Shown here: positions 34,040-46,264 of the stretch, in pieces
Numbering within the stretch: position 1 is the stretch's first letter
How the letters are laid out: each line of letters begins with the position of its first letter
Source of the DNA: Rhinopomastus cyanomelas
Taxonomy: Eukaryota; Chordata; Aves; Bucerotiformes; Rhinopomastidae
NCBI GenBank assembly: GCA_013400115.1
Contig: VXBP01010395.1
Span: 496,001-560,000 of the forward strand
Reading direction: 5' to 3'
DNA: 64,000 nucleotides
Translations under genes and position numbers: made by a program
The notes under the pieces: model-generated
Told to the model about the DNA's origin: nothing
What the model saw: the letters and a program-made list of their open reading frames with translations, nothing else
The model's database searches: none

Positions 34040-36398
34040 ATGTAGCCTAAAGGATTGCTATTTAACAAGCCATTAGAGCAAGACTGGAAGAGTTTTGTTT
34101 TTTACCACAGCACCACAGGGATAATCTCAGGTCTGGAATCAAACAATTCATATTCATGGTTTGAGGCAGGAAATTACAACAACTTGTTAGACTATTATTT
34201 ATCCTTTTAACAATTTGTGAAGATTTCATTCCAGTTTTTGTTTTTAATATGATGCTGCTATTTTAAAAACATATGAGTAACACTCATGCACAATCTTTGT
34301 CTTGTTCATTCTGAGACCATGTTTTGGTCTCAGATTAGTCCTAATGAGTCGTTAGGACTCTTTATGCTTATGTGAGCACATGGGCTTGGGAAGTCCACCC
34401 AGTATTCAAATGCTGGCCTCAGATTCAGTTATATAGGGAAAGACCCCAGGGTTTCCAAAGCCTTTTATTTAATCACTTCTTTTTCATCAGGAAAGGTTAC
34501 TCATCTCATAATGCAAACCTCTTGGGAAACCTCTGTTGCTCCACAAGTGTTTCTGCTGTCGTTAGAGACACTGATGGAATTTATGTAGGGTAGAAAATAT
34601 TTATTTACTACTCTGTGAAAAGAAAATTTGTGGTTTAGTCCAACTACATTTGTTTTCCTTATTTGTAAGTATTTTTCTTGAAGAGAAACCTTGCAAATGC
34701 TGCTCGTTTGGGTTCATTGAACTTGTGTTTTGTCTGAATGACACCAGGTATAAGAGCACGACCTCGGCTTTGATCCATTAGCTCTCAGAGGCACCCTTAC
34801 TCCTCACTGCAGGAGAAACTCTGTTATTTATGTTCATGAAAGTTTGGCTGTGGGAACAAAAGCAAGAGGCTTTTATGATGGTCTAAGCAGCTAAGGCCAA
34901 GCCTTTTCTTCACTGGCACAGATCAGCGCTGCGTGGAAAAGCAGCTGATGTTGCACAAAGACGTGATGAGGGGAACTCTGCAGCATTCCACAGGTACACA
35001 AATGGTCCTGGAGAATTTCAGGCTGGGACCTCTACCTGTATCAGACTTCAGTCGACTGGGCTCCTGTTTCTTCTCTTCCTCATTTTTAAGTCATCACACC
35101 ACATAATTCACTCAGACCACAGCAGCACACTACACGGCCATTAAGGTTTAGCCAGTGGTTTTGTATTAGAAGTGCTCTGTTTTTAGAAGTTTCTAACTAA
35201 ACCATAAACATATCTTTGGACAGCCTTGGAGTTAGAAAACTTCTGCACAGGCACTGTGCTGAAAATGTAATTGAAAGTAGCAGGCTGTGTTTGGGAACAA
35301 GTGAAAGCAACTGATTTATGAGGGAGCACTAGCCACCCCCTGTGACCTGTGACTTTCCTATCAAAGCAGTGCCTCAGTGAGATTTGCCTTGTACATTTAT
35401 TACATGACTTTGCTAACTTTATGTATGATTTTACATATCTACTGTCTCTCCAGCTTTTCTAGGGTTTTAAAATTAAATTCCAATGTACCTTGATCTGCAG
35501 AGAGTCCTCTTTACCCCAAAAGAACTGTACTGTTACAGATGTGGAGATTAGGCGAGTGGTGGGTGATGCACATGCAAGCACGGGAGCAGGCACACAGCTG
35601 GAAGGGTTTTCCATCCCTCTGTGCCTTACCAGTCGTGGTTTTAAGACTGTAGAAGCTGTGAAAGAAGTTGTGAGGGGCTGCTATGAAGGCACTTCACCAC
35701 ATCCTTCTTCTGCAAGTGGGATGCTGGCAGGAGCATGGAGCTTGAGCAAAGCTGTGCCAGTGTTCAGACACTGTGAGGACAAGAGCACCATTAGCCTTGA
35801 CTGAGCCAGCAAGATAGCTATAGAGCATGGAGAGCAAAAGAGAGAAGAAAGGAGTCTGGTGAACCTTGTTTTTCATGTCTAAGTAACTCTGAGTGAGTTG
35901 GTGCTGTTTTAGAAGGAGGCTGTGGAGAGAGGGAGACAACTTGTGAGTGCTGTTCCTGCATGTTAGAAAGCTGCCAGCTCTGTTCTGGTTAGGTTGTTTT
36001 TTATCCTCTTTGCTGTCTTTGCTGGCATGAGGGCCTGATTCTTCATATAGTGGAGGCACAGACAGCAGAGAAGCAGATGTGATTCCTGGATCACTGCAGT
36101 AGAGTTACTAGCTTGTTTCTTAGGTGTGGTACAGTAAGCATCAGGTCACTTCAGCAACAGCCACCCGCCTGGGGTCTGGTTTGTTCCAGATCAGCACACA
36201 TAGCATGTCACTTGGCAGAGAATGTTATAAACAAGGATAAAAGAGCAATGTTAGCAGCTCGGGCTGAAGAACAGGTCTGTCCTCCAGGAGCTTAGCGGGG
36301 TGGAAGGGAAACTGAATGCGAACAGACCCGCGGGGAAGAGAGATAAAACAAAGGGAACAGATTTCGGGTATTAGGGGTAGCATCATCCCACCTGACTT
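34040..36398. other. unannotated 2.4-kb stretch
   Basis: No gene or repeat recognised. A perfect 7-bp inverted repeat (GTCCTAA, 7-base loop, TTAGGAC) lies at 34338-34358. Frames of 104 (35490-35804, plus) and 121 codons (35694-36059, minus) have no known domain. Confidence 0.5.
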
Positions 36399-36445
36399 CA
36401 TAGAATCATTAGGGATTGGAAGGGACCTTGAAATATCATCTAGAC
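36399..36445 (-). mobile_element. CR1 tail fragment
   Basis: One tail octamer and ATTAGGGATTGGAAGGGACC; stops after about 47 bp. Confidence 0.87.
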
Positions 36446-36610
36446 TTCGGTCATTAAATTACTGATGTGTGTTGAAACAGCCCTAATGAAGATGCTTTGG
36501 ATCCCTCTCCAATTACTGGGCAAGGCAGCTACTTGTGGAGATCTCCAGAGGCAGATCATGTCTGTGTACAGTGCTGTGCTCCGGATGGGTGGGATCTTAC
36601 CCTGGGCAGA

Positions 36611-36832
36611 TCACAGAATCATAGAACCATTAGGGATTACACAGTGTCACAGTAATGATAAGGTTGGAAAAGACCTTAAAGATCATCCAGCGCAACCTAA
36701 ATCCAAATAAACCAAGTAAACCTAACATCTAACACCTAGATCATGCCACTCAGCACCTCATCCAGCCTTGGAAGATTGGAAGGGACCTCGAAAGATCATC
36801 CAGTCCAATCCCCCTGCCACTGCAGGATCAAT
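36611..36832 (-). mobile_element. CR1 LINE split by a nested CR1
   Basis: The host copy is present as tail and ATTAGGGATT at 36611-36638 and resumes with GATTGGAAGGGACC at 36774. The four bases GATT stand on both sides of the insert, fitting a 4-bp target duplication. Confidence 0.88.
36639..36773 (-). mobile_element. nested CR1 with ACTGTG-type tail
   Basis: Minus-strand copy of the subfamily also seen at 25917-26050 (GATAAGGTTGGAAAAGACC, CTAGATCATGCCACTCAGC). It lies inside a main-family CR1, so it inserted after that copy was in place. Confidence 0.85.
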
Positions 36833-39473
36833 AATGTTCAGTAACAACTTATAATTTCTCCTTTAACTAAAAAGAGCTGCATTTCTATTTCAGAAAAAGC
36901 TTCTGTATGTGTGCACACCTGTCTACAAAGGGGCTAACATGAAAGAATGGAAGGCTCATTTCTGGCATGCAAGAGGAACCTGAGAAGCTGGTGCTTTGCC
37001 TTGGGATGTCGAGCTGCATTTTGGGTTCTTGGTCTCATGAGACTTGCAAGACAGAGGATGTGCTCTTTAGGAATAGACCATAGAGATTTAGAGGCTTCTA
37101 GATACAGCTCGCAGAGCTCCAGAGCTTGCAGGGCTACGTTTGCAAAGTTTGAGCTCCAAGTGTGAGTTTTCAAGTGAGGGTGTGTGATTGGGTTTTCTCC
37201 CATGGAATAGTGAGTCTCCTTTTACTCCATGTGTATTCAACAACTTTGTTCTTTTAGGGTTGATGATCTCTTTTCATATGGAGAAGAGAAATGTAAGATT
37301 CTGTTTATCCACTTGAATTTGACAGATTCTCTGGAATCTGGCTTTAAAATATGTATTTTTCTAGGTTCTTTAAAATAATATTCTGTGTCGTGTAAGGGTG
37401 TCATTACATGAACATTTGCTTCAGCAGTAAAGCAACATAAACTATAACCTCAGGCAGATAAAACATCTGCAATGACACTGCTGGAAATTCCATAAACAAT
37501 TTCAATTGAATATTTAAAAGAAATGCACTCACTTGAAGATGGAGAGGTTACCAGTGTGTTATATGTGGAAATATCTCGTCATCAAAACCGTGATGGATGA
37601 TCTCAAACGGAAATGTGGGGTTTTTTCACACTTGCCAAAGAAAGCCTGGCAGCCCAACGCAGCAGATCTGCGCGAACGTTTGCGCTTCAGGCTGTGAAAC
37701 AATTCGTCCCCTTCTGAATGTGATGGTCTTTTAGATGAGAAGAAGGCAAAAGTCATCAGTGTTTGGGACCAGGAAGGTGTATTTCCAAGATGTACAAGGA
37801 CTATCATTCAGCTACGTCCTGACAAACGCATCTGTATTTTCTTCATTCATAGAACTAAATCTGCACTAACTGTGCCCTCTTCTTCCCTTTAAAACACTAA
37901 CAGGCTTCTGCTTCTAACACTTGTGGACAGCTTTTAAAAATATGAACCAGATGTAAACTCACCCAGTGTTCTTTTCCAGAGTTAGATGGCAGCCTGAAAT
38001 TATAAGCCTTGGCCAATTTCATTAATAAAGGGCTTGACTGGGAAACCCTAGAAACTGCTGAAATACCAACACGTTGAGTCTTGCTGCACGAGTCCAGTTA
38101 ATGTGTGCCTCCCAGAACCCACATCTGCATCTGTGCCTTGTGTGTTCCCAGCAAACCTCTGCCTGAACGTAATTGGCTGCCAGGTTCTTCATCTTCCCCG
38201 TTCCTGCCCCGTCCCACGATCTGCAGGCACAGGAGACTGGCAGGTGGGATGAGGGGTGAAAGATGTCATCTCCTCCATCCTGGTAATGATCGTGGAAAAA
38301 TGCACACGGATTACTTCTGATAGCAGCCTGTCTGACCTTTTTTTTCCAAACACCTTTCCTCCAGAGGACGAGCAGTTTCCAGCGCAAAAAAAGCCCAAAC
38401 TTGCTTGAAAAATGTAAAATCTGCTGTAGCAGGGGAGGATTTTAATATTCTTAGTGCAGCTCTTAGCTGGGCTTATTAAGAGCAAAGCGCTCCAGGAAGG
38501 CAGTTCCTGAGCTGCTTTACTGATACCATTGTGGGTGCACATTCACCAACAAAGACTAGAGACCCAGGTAGAATTAGAAACTAAACAATGGAATCGATTT
38601 TATTGCACTAAAAAAAGCCACACTGGACTCCACGCTGGAGTGACCCTGGTTCTGGAACATTTAAGTCTTGTTGTGGAAAACTCCAGCTTAAATTTCCTGT
38701 TTCTCTGTGAAACCAAATCAGGTAGTATTTGAGGGTTGGGGGGGTGATGGGGAGGATAGGAGGAGGGGAAGAAAGTCAAGAAAAAGACTCAGCTTGCCCA
38801 GATAGTGTCTACATTACATTCTGCAAGTGGGCTTCGACAAATCCAAGAGATTCAGCGCCAACACTGCCCATCTTTCGGTACCTTGCCTGTCTGACAGCTG
38901 GCCAGGCAGTGTGCCACAAGCACAGGGGCCAAGACTTGAGGCAGCGGGGCTGGCAGGTACCTTCAGCCCTCCCCAGGACTGCCCGAGACCACGGACAGGG
39001 AGCACCTCTCTGGAGGTGGCCTGCAGGGAGTGATTAGTCCTGCACATCTGGCAGCGAAGAGATGACAAAGTCATTGCCCCATCTCAAAGTCATTTTCTTA
39101 CGCTGATGGTCTGGTTTTCTCATATGTGTTACAGGACTGGAAAGCAGCACAGGGTTCCTATTAATACAAGTCTTGGCCGCTCGGTGTTTCCTTAGAGCTG
39201 AACCTCACTGAGCTTAATCCTTTTCTACCAGTTTCCTGAATATTTCTTGTGAATAATCTTTTAATGTTTTAGTACTTAGCTCCTTGTTTCTGCTCAGGTG
39301 CACAACTCGAATGAGGGTCTTTTACACTTTTTTAACCAATTCCACATCTGCCATGGATTAGGGCTGGGCCAGCCACTAGCTGAACAACAGACTGGCAGAT
39401 CAGGAGGTTTTATTTTCAATCAAAGTCCACTGCTGGCAAAGATCAGCATCATCTCATGGCATTGTTTTTTTTC
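36833..39473. other. unannotated 2.6-kb stretch
   Basis: No gene or repeat recognised. Minus-strand frames of 117-121 codons overlap at 38022-38542 without a known domain. Confidence 0.5.
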
Positions 39474-39474
39474 N
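39474..39474. other. single-N assembly gap
   Basis: One N after a T run, directly before an internal CR1 piece. Probably a contig join. Confidence 0.9.
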
Positions 39475-39512
39475 CCTCCAGCAGCTCCACATCCCTCTTG
39501 AACTGAAGGCCC
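39475..39512 (-). mobile_element. internal CR1 piece at gap edge
   Basis: CCTCCAGCAGCTCCACATCC and the following TTGAACTGAAGG match the complement of the FKRDVELLE block. In the intact copy at 3679-4158 this block lies about 440 bp from the tail. That tail part is absent here and is probably hidden in the gap. Confidence 0.8.
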
Positions 39513-39842
39513 TAATTGTATGGTTGATACATATTTCTGGGCAAGCAAGGTCTCTGCATGAGAAGGGGTTCTACTCCTTCCAGCCCCAAGGCAGTTACCA
39601 GTCAAACAAGTTTACAAAACAAATCATTTACGATTAAAAGACACTAAACCACTGCTCTTAGCTGATGCCTCCACAACTCATGCCTCTCACTCATGCAGGA
39701 CCAGGATGTGGCTTAGACCATGCAATTCAAAGAAAATGAAGTATAATACTTGGAAAGGAATGCTGTGAAAATGGCATCAATCAATAAGGGTTATCATCTG
39801 TGTTTCTAGGTCATTAGGCTCAAGCTATATGGGGCCATATAA
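39513..39842. other. unannotated stretch
   Basis: Nothing recognised. Confidence 0.55.
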
Positions 39843-40345
39843 CCTTTGCCTCCACCCAGTTGGCTAGGAAATTCAGGTCACTCTGGGCCTCTGACCTTTC
39901 CTCTTCATTATTTCGCAGTCCACCAATCTTCATGGCATCTGCAAATTTGATCAGCAATGATTTGTGTCGGGTTTTTCACGTCGTTTCTTTCTTGCCAGGG
40001 TCCTCAAAGGTCCTGAATGAAATCTGTGCAGGACTCCATCAGCAACACTCCCATGTAGGGGCAAGTCCCTGTTTGCAATTAGGTTTTCAAACCTATAAGT
40101 TAACCACCTCTTAATTCATTTAACGTGGTGCCTGTTATATTGATTTCACATCGTTTGAGCTTCCTGATCAAAATGTTATGTGGTACTGAGTCGAATACAT
40201 TACAGAAATCTAAGTGTATTACACTATCATATTACTTTTATGAATCAGGTTTGTAACCTCATCAAAAAAGAGCGGAAAGTTTCTCTGACACAATCTATTT
40301 TCCATAAATCCAGGGCGACTGGCATTCATTGTGTTATTCTCCTTT
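39843..40345 (-). mobile_element. ancient CR1/L3-like LINE fragment
   Basis: On the minus strand, worn reverse-transcriptase sequence of the deep CR1/L3 type can be followed: the complements of ATCTTCATGGCATCTGCAAA, GCAGGACTCCATCAGCAACA, and CTGAGTCGAATACATTACAG lie in the order expected around the catalytic region. It differs strongly from the avian CR1 around it and probably predates birds. No tail is left. Confidence 0.65.
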
Positions 40346-41542
40346 AATGCTGAATTCATCAAGTCCTCTGTCTTCTCCTGTTTCATCTCACCATGGGCTG
40401 CAGTCCTGCCGACAGCCTTACTGCAGACCCGTGTCTCATTCACCCAAGTGGCTGCCACAGCACAGTGTTTCCTTTCGGTCATCTGGAGCATCCCCCAGTA
40501 TTCCAAGAGTTACTGAAAATTTGTGTTAGCATGAACACAGATGCAAGAGAACAGATGCACTAGCCACTGCTTTTGGTCCTTTGTTTCTTTCTTGGAAAAG
40601 GTACTCGGACCTCTGCCATTTCCCTCAAGCTCTTGTGTCCGGCTCTGAGATGATACAGGAAGCCCTTTATCACTTCTCTGGCAGCCTGCCCACTCCTCCT
40701 GGCCAGACGGAACCACGTACCTGCCTTTGCAGCTGCCCGTGCCCTGGGACTGTCTGAGAGGAGCAGAGAGATGTCTTAGACTGGGGGTGGAAGGTCAGCG
40801 TTAGATGTTTGAGTTGCAAAGGGTTTGCCCCATGTTTCAGGTGGCTTTGTAGGATTTTTCTGATTGAATCTGAGCAGATGCGTTAAATAAAGTCTTGACT
40901 GCAATAAAATGATGTGACTGAAAATAATGTACCAGTGGCTACGACACGGGCTGTGGCTCCTTCTGGAGAAAAGAATCAGGGAGTCAATTATCTGTGCAGA
41001 GGCAGAAAAGAAGCGAGTAGTACTGGAGCACGTGGGTTTTGCAAATCTTTGAGGCCAAATGTCCTTCTTGCTGGCTAAAATGTTATTTCTGGCTCTCATC
41101 CTGCAAGGAAATGGAGAGAGTGGGAGCTGCAGAGACTTGGAGCATTATACAGGCTGCCTGTTGAATGGCAGCTTTAGTTACTGACAAGTGAATGAAAGAC
41201 TGCTGGTAGCCAAGGGCTTCGTAGCCATTCATGTGGGCAGAGCATTTGCTGTCTTTCATGGGACTTGGGCTTTTCTAGATTAAAAATGACTGTCTGAAAA
41301 ACAGTTGAAGTGCTGGGAAGAAAATGAGAGCCATCCTGATCTACTGCTCAACAGTCTGCATGGAGGAACTGGACAGCTGAAGTGACATTAATATGGGAGA
41401 TGCTGTCCAAAGTGAACTTAAAGGAATGGTCCCGCTTCCCTAAATTTCCTTTCATGCATTGAGATCCCCCATCCCCACCCTGTGGTTTCTGAGAGGCTGG
41501 TAGTGCATCAGTGCACCTTTGGAGATCACAAATGAGTTCTGC
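40346..41542. other. unannotated stretch
   Basis: No gene or further repeat recognised. Confidence 0.55.
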
Positions 41543-41741
41543 AGAATCATAGAATCTTTAGGGATTGGAAGAGAGCTTGAAAGATCATCCAGTCCTATCC
41601 CCCATCACAGCAGGATCACCTAGACCGTCACACAGGAACACATCCAGGTGGGTCTTAAACATCTCCAGTGAAGGAAACTCCACAGCCTCCCTGGGCAGCC
41701 TGTTCCAGTGCTCTGTCACCTTCACTGTCAAGTTCCTTCTT
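41543..41741 (-). mobile_element. CR1 LINE, 3' 199 bp
   Basis: Minus-strand copy from tail to the complement of the RNLTVKVTEHW-like block, with several small deletions. Confidence 0.93.
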
Positions 41742-41793
41742 ACCTAGACTAAGTCACACTGGAACACATCCAGGCAGGTCTTAAACGTCTCCA
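41742..41793 (-). mobile_element. second CR1 piece fused to the previous one
   Basis: The segment from CCTAGACTAAGTCACAC to TTAAACGTCTCCA repeats a part already present at 41621-41672, with about six differences. It is a piece of another CR1 copy joined on after loss of both ends, not a fresh duplication. Confidence 0.8.
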
Positions 41794-42639
41794 TTGCACC
41801 CCAACTTGGATTTGCATGCCATGTTTTCATCAAGCCACACTCTAGAATCAAGAAGTACAAATCACCTCTGAAGTCAAAGCCACAGAGCGCTGGCTAGGCT
41901 GGTGCAGAGCCTGGGTCAATAAACCCTTCAGAGAGGCAGTTTCACCTCAGTCTGGAATCACCACCCCTGACAGCCGAGAGGTTGGCAGCATGAATTTACC
42001 TTAAAGCTATCGCAGCCACTAGAAAGAATCAAGCCTAAGACTGTCTAGCATGCTCCAATCAGATGAATTTGACCTTGCAACGCTTTTGATGAGGGAATGT
42101 AGCTTTCAAAATGCCAGACTACCGCGTTTTGTTAGCCTAATGGTGAAAATGGAAGCCAAATTTCGTTGTAGCAGTTTTACACAGGAAGGTTTGATCTTCA
42201 GGAAGTTGCAGTTTATTGAAAAGAACCAACAATGTGAAGAGCAGGTTTACAATGCTCTGAAATTCTCTCCTGTGCAAGCTCTCACACGGCTGCTTTTTAG
42301 TGATTCAAAGAGAATTTTTTTGCAGACCCACAAAATTTATTCCTATTTTCTCATCAATCAAGAGGGAGTATATTCCTACTGACATGTCATTTCTATGATC
42401 TAAGCAGTAGTAGACTCCTTGGGTGGAGAGCAAAAGCCAGCCAGACAAAAAGCTGTGTGTCTGAAAGGAATGGGTGGGTTGTGATGCCAAAACACACACA
42501 TTACCCATTTTTTGAGGCAGATTTTGAAAATCACAAATACTTTGAGGCTTCAACTGATGCCAAGTCTAAACATGTTAGAGACAATTTCAAACGCTTCATG
42601 TGTCTTCTGTCAGGATGCTTGTCAACAGCATCAGAGTCA
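41794..42639. other. unannotated stretch
   Basis: A 110-codon plus-strand frame at 42050-42382 has no recognised domain. Nothing else seen. Confidence 0.5.
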
Positions 42640-42922
42640 ATTCTCAGTGTCATCTAGTGATAGGACAAGGAGCAATGGTTGTGAGCTGGAACATAGGAGG
42701 TTCCATATGAATGTGAGAAGGACCTTCTTCCCAGTGAGGGTGACAGAGCACTGGAACAGGCTGCCCAGGGGGGTTGTGGAGTCTCCTTCACTGGAGATGT
42801 TTAAGATCTTGGATGTGTTCCTGTGTGACTTGTTCTAGGTGGTCCTGCTGTGTCAGGGGGCTTGGACTAGATGATCTTTCAAGGTCCCTTCCAATCCCTA
42901 ATGATTCTGTGATTCTATGATT
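42640..42922 (+). mobile_element. CR1 LINE, 3' 283 bp
   Basis: Starts at FSVSSSDRTRSNGCELEH and runs open to FLCDLF, lacking a few codons before LDVFLCDL, then 3' UTR and tail. The upstream reading frame (from 42512) is host DNA that happens to be open. Confidence 0.95.
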
Positions 42923-44224
42923 AAGCTCTTCCCATGGATTTCTTAGGATGTGCTCTTCACTATTTGGTCAAAAACCTAAGGTGAAATGAAGCTGCAGAAT
43001 ATTCTTGCTGTGCAGTCCTTGAGTGGAGACAACTAGTCATCACAACAAAGTTTTTGTAGAGAAATAACACCCAGAGCAGCAGCTCTAGAAATTCAGCTTT
43101 TGACATTACTACACATCTAGAGAGAACTGACCAGTGTCTTCTTATGAGAGGCTTTCCAAAGTGCTGGCAATGACTTTATGCTGCTGATGTAATTGCTCTG
43201 AAGGAAAACCTAAGAAATGCCTCCCCTGCCAACTGGATAACTGCTCCTCACTGCTCATTACAACACAGAGGAGTTAGCTAACAGTTTCATCTAATAGAAA
43301 TGTTTTCGGCTACTATTATCTCATAGTCGGGCTTGTAGGTTTGGATAGAAGCCTGAAAGAGGCTCCAAAGACCTCAAGTTCACTTTTCTTTGTCTGGAGG
43401 ATGTAGCTGGCTCTTGTTAGAGGCATCTTCCACAAAGGCAAATGTTGCCATCCCTCAAGCAATGTATCTGGAGAGACCTTCTGTCAGGAGAACTCAGCTG
43501 TAGGTTCCTCACAGCTGTAGGGAAAACTGTTTCCATGCTGTGCTGCCAACAGCTACAAGAATGTTTTACTAGCCTGTGCCTCAGGTATTGGAAGAGACAG
43601 AGCTGAGGCTGAAATTCAAGTCACTTCTCTGCTGCTTGGTGCATGGATTACTGCTCCCAGTCTCCAAAGCCCTGTGTCTTACGCAGTTCAAAAGCAAAAG
43701 GAGAGATTTGGAATACGTGCGTGTATGTATGAATGTTTTTTGTGCATTGACTTCGTGTGAGCTTGTGCCATCACCTCAAAGACTCATGCTGTGGCTGATT
43801 TCTCTTCTATCACTGCCTTTCTTCCCAAAAGATCCTCCCTGCTTTGTTAGACAACCTCTGGTTGTGGACCTGTAGGAAGCAGACCTGTGCATGAGCGAGC
43901 TCCTTGTCTCAACCTCAAGAGTGACCCACACTGTGGTTACCGACGTATTTGTGAGGACACTCATGGAACCAACATTGTAAGTGAAGAGCTGAAAGCTCAT
44001 TTATGTCTGATTAGAGTAACAGGAGCTTTGATAACACAGTTGTCCCCTTTTCACGGCAGCACATTGTTCAGTCTTGTTCAGAGAGGAAGACTCAACCTGC
44101 TGGAAGGAATACAGAGTCTGAAAGAAATAACTCAATAGATTCTGATCCGGAAATATTTCCTTATGCCTTCCCCTTGACCATTCGGTGTGAAATTCCACCA
44201 TCCAAATGAAGTAGCTGTTTGCAG
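42923..44224. other. unannotated stretch
   Basis: No gene or repeat recognised. Confidence 0.55.
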
Positions 44225-44260
44225 CCCCTCCAATCTCCAATGTTCTGTGATTTTATGATT
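44225..44260 (+). mobile_element. CR1 tail fragment
   Basis: CCCCTCCAATCTCCAATG followed by TTCTGTGATTTTATG. Confidence 0.7.
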
Positions 44261-44355
44261 CATTTCACACAGAATAAAACCACTCTGCAGGGTGCAGTGC
44301 CAGAGTGGGGCTGCTAAACGGGGACAAATGGTGCTGAAGATTCGACCGGTAGTAG

Positions 44356-44425
44356 ATCACAGAATCACAGAGTCATTAGGGATTGGAAGGGACCTTGAAA
44401 GATCATCTAGTCCAATCCCCCTGCC
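44356..44425 (-). mobile_element. CR1 LINE, short 3' fragment
   Basis: Tail with ATTCTGTG octamer and 3' UTR to the CCCCCTGCCA position. Confidence 0.9.
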
Positions 44426-45335
44426 AGTGTTCGATGCTTCAGATGGCACAAGTCCACAAAACTGGTGGTAGTGTTGGCTATTATTGTCTAGCATGAAGGC
44501 CAACACTTGCATAAAATACTAGGACAACAATTCATTCTCCTGGGAAAGCCATATAAATTCATTAAAAGTCATCATGCATCTGGTTTTTTTTTTCCTTAAA
44601 AATTAGAATTTGAGGATACAAAATCCCAAGTTGATTCTCTTCTGTTTTGCAACTTGCCCTTTCCTTAGCCTTCTTTTACCTTCCCCTGCCCCAAGCCTAA
44701 AGAGAATGGAAATTCTCACAGAGCCCATTGCAAGGAGATCGCACATCAAGTAAGAAACAAAGAGTTTGTGGAGGACTCCAATGTGTAGAAAACCAAGGAC
44801 TCATTTAAGAGCATTTGGAAGCCTTTTGTGGATCATATATATAAAACAGATGTTACAGCTGAGAAAAACTTGTGATTCATTGTTATTTCCTACTAGACTC
44901 TGGGGTGGGAGCCAGACTACACTTTTTAGTCTTGTGAACTTAAGAGAGGGTTTTTTCACAGGATGGAGTTGCTCTGCTTCCTTTCCTTTCTCCTGTTGGG
45001 GTGCGTGTTCCCAATTAGAGAGAATAGCAGCTCTTATGGCAAACAATTCTGTTGTCACAAAGAGAACAATGATTCAAAAGCCACCAAGAGCAATAACGAA
45101 GGAGTTGGAACACAACGCTTCTGTTCTGAAGCAAATTCTTATTTAAGTAGAAACTGCAGGAATATTGATAGGAACCGCGTTAGCGCTCCTTTGGGGATAA
45201 TCCATCACTAGGCTGATATGAAACAGGACTGGGGCTTGTGCATTCTCTTTATTGGACTAATTAAGGACCTTGTTAGGTCTTCACTTAAGTCAGCTGAAAA
45301 ATGACCTGTTTGTCATTTTTGATTAATCTTTTTGA
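44426..45335. other. unannotated stretch
   Basis: A frame at 44963-45211 begins with a signal-peptide-like MELLCFLSFLLLGCVFP, followed by scattered cysteines. It has no partner exon or known family and is not called as a gene. Confidence 0.45.
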
Positions 45336-45718
45336 TTTTTTGAGGAAAAGGAGCCTGAGGGGAGACCTCATCGCTCTCTACAACTACCTGAAAGGACACT
45401 GGAGAGATGTTGGGGCTGGTCTTTTCTCACAGGGCATTAGTGACAGAAGGAGAGGGAAGAGCTTCAGGCTCCAACAGGGGAGGGTTAGACCAGGCATGAT
45501 GAAGAAATTCTTCCTGGAGAGAGTGGTCAGGCACTGGAATGGGCTGCCCAGGGTGGTGGTTGAGTCACCATCCCTGGATGAGTTCAAAAGTCGCTTCGAT
45601 GTGATGTTGAGGGATCTTGTTTATGTGGGATCTTATTATGAGAGATCATAGAGTCGGGTTGCTGGTTGGACTCGATGATCCCGGGGGTCTTTTTTCCATC
45701 CTGAATGATTCTGTGATG
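45336..45718 (+). mobile_element. older CR1 subfamily, 3' 383 bp
   Basis: Open from RKRSLRGDLIALYNYLKG through VVRHWNGLPRVVVESPSLDEFK to the stop, then GGTTGGACTCGATGATCC and ATTCTGTGATG. It is the same older subfamily as 2047-2516 but better preserved; its frame stays open for about 100 codons. Confidence 0.92.
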
Positions 45719-45885
45719 TCCATGGCTTGGTTGCTCTATATGAGGTCTGGGATATGCTGTCTCCTGAGATTGCTCTACCCATAACAATTCTCTTCTGATC
45801 CACTTTGTGAGCTTTTCTCCAACATTAGACTCAGGGCCTGTAGAGTCATGGGTAGGAGATTCCTTTGGGTTCCCACATTAAATCT

Positions 45886-46262
45886 AGGCCCTTAATGAGA
45901 AAAACTTTTAATTGCCATGACCATTTCTCTTTCAAAGCTACACTCCCCACTTTCCTTAAGGCAATTTCTATGTCTCATGGAGCTAACAGAAGTCCTCAGA
46001 CCCTTAGGAGGCCAAAAACTATATCTTGGGATTAAAGCAGAATATGTTCAGATGCAGTGTGTTGAAGAGAAGTGATCCTTGCAGGAAGTGTTTCCTTCAT
46101 ACGTGTATTTCCTCTCACTAAGTTTGCTCCAGGAGTCTATGTTTTCATTTATGCTTTTTAACCTGCCTGTGATGGTTGCTTGGCAGCTTTTGGACTACTG
46201 CCTTTGCTTTTTATATCTGCTGATCTCTGCTTAGATACTGCCTAGAACTTTAACCAGCTGAT
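45886..46262. repeat. tandem duplication, left copy (377 bp)
   Basis: Non-CR1 sequence repeated in the same direction at 46265-46650. By eye the copies differ by nine substitutions, one 1-bp and one 8-bp indel, all in the first two thirds. The last 150 or so bases are identical. Confidence 0.95.
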
Positions 46263-46263
46263 N
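46263..46263. other. single-N assembly gap inside tandem duplication
   Basis: The N sits exactly between the two copies, which suggests a contig join that may have created the duplication. Confidence 0.9.
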
Positions 46264-46264
46264 C

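Noticed and set aside
35694..36059. 121-codon minus-strand frame
   Set aside because: No recognised motif and no gene context.
42050..42382. 110-codon plus-strand frame in non-repeat DNA
   Set aside because: No domain, signal peptide or splice sites seen; length compatible with chance.
44963..45211. Frame with a signal-peptide-like start and several cysteines
   Set aside because: No family match, no second exon or polyadenylation context; a hydrophobic start alone is weak evidence.
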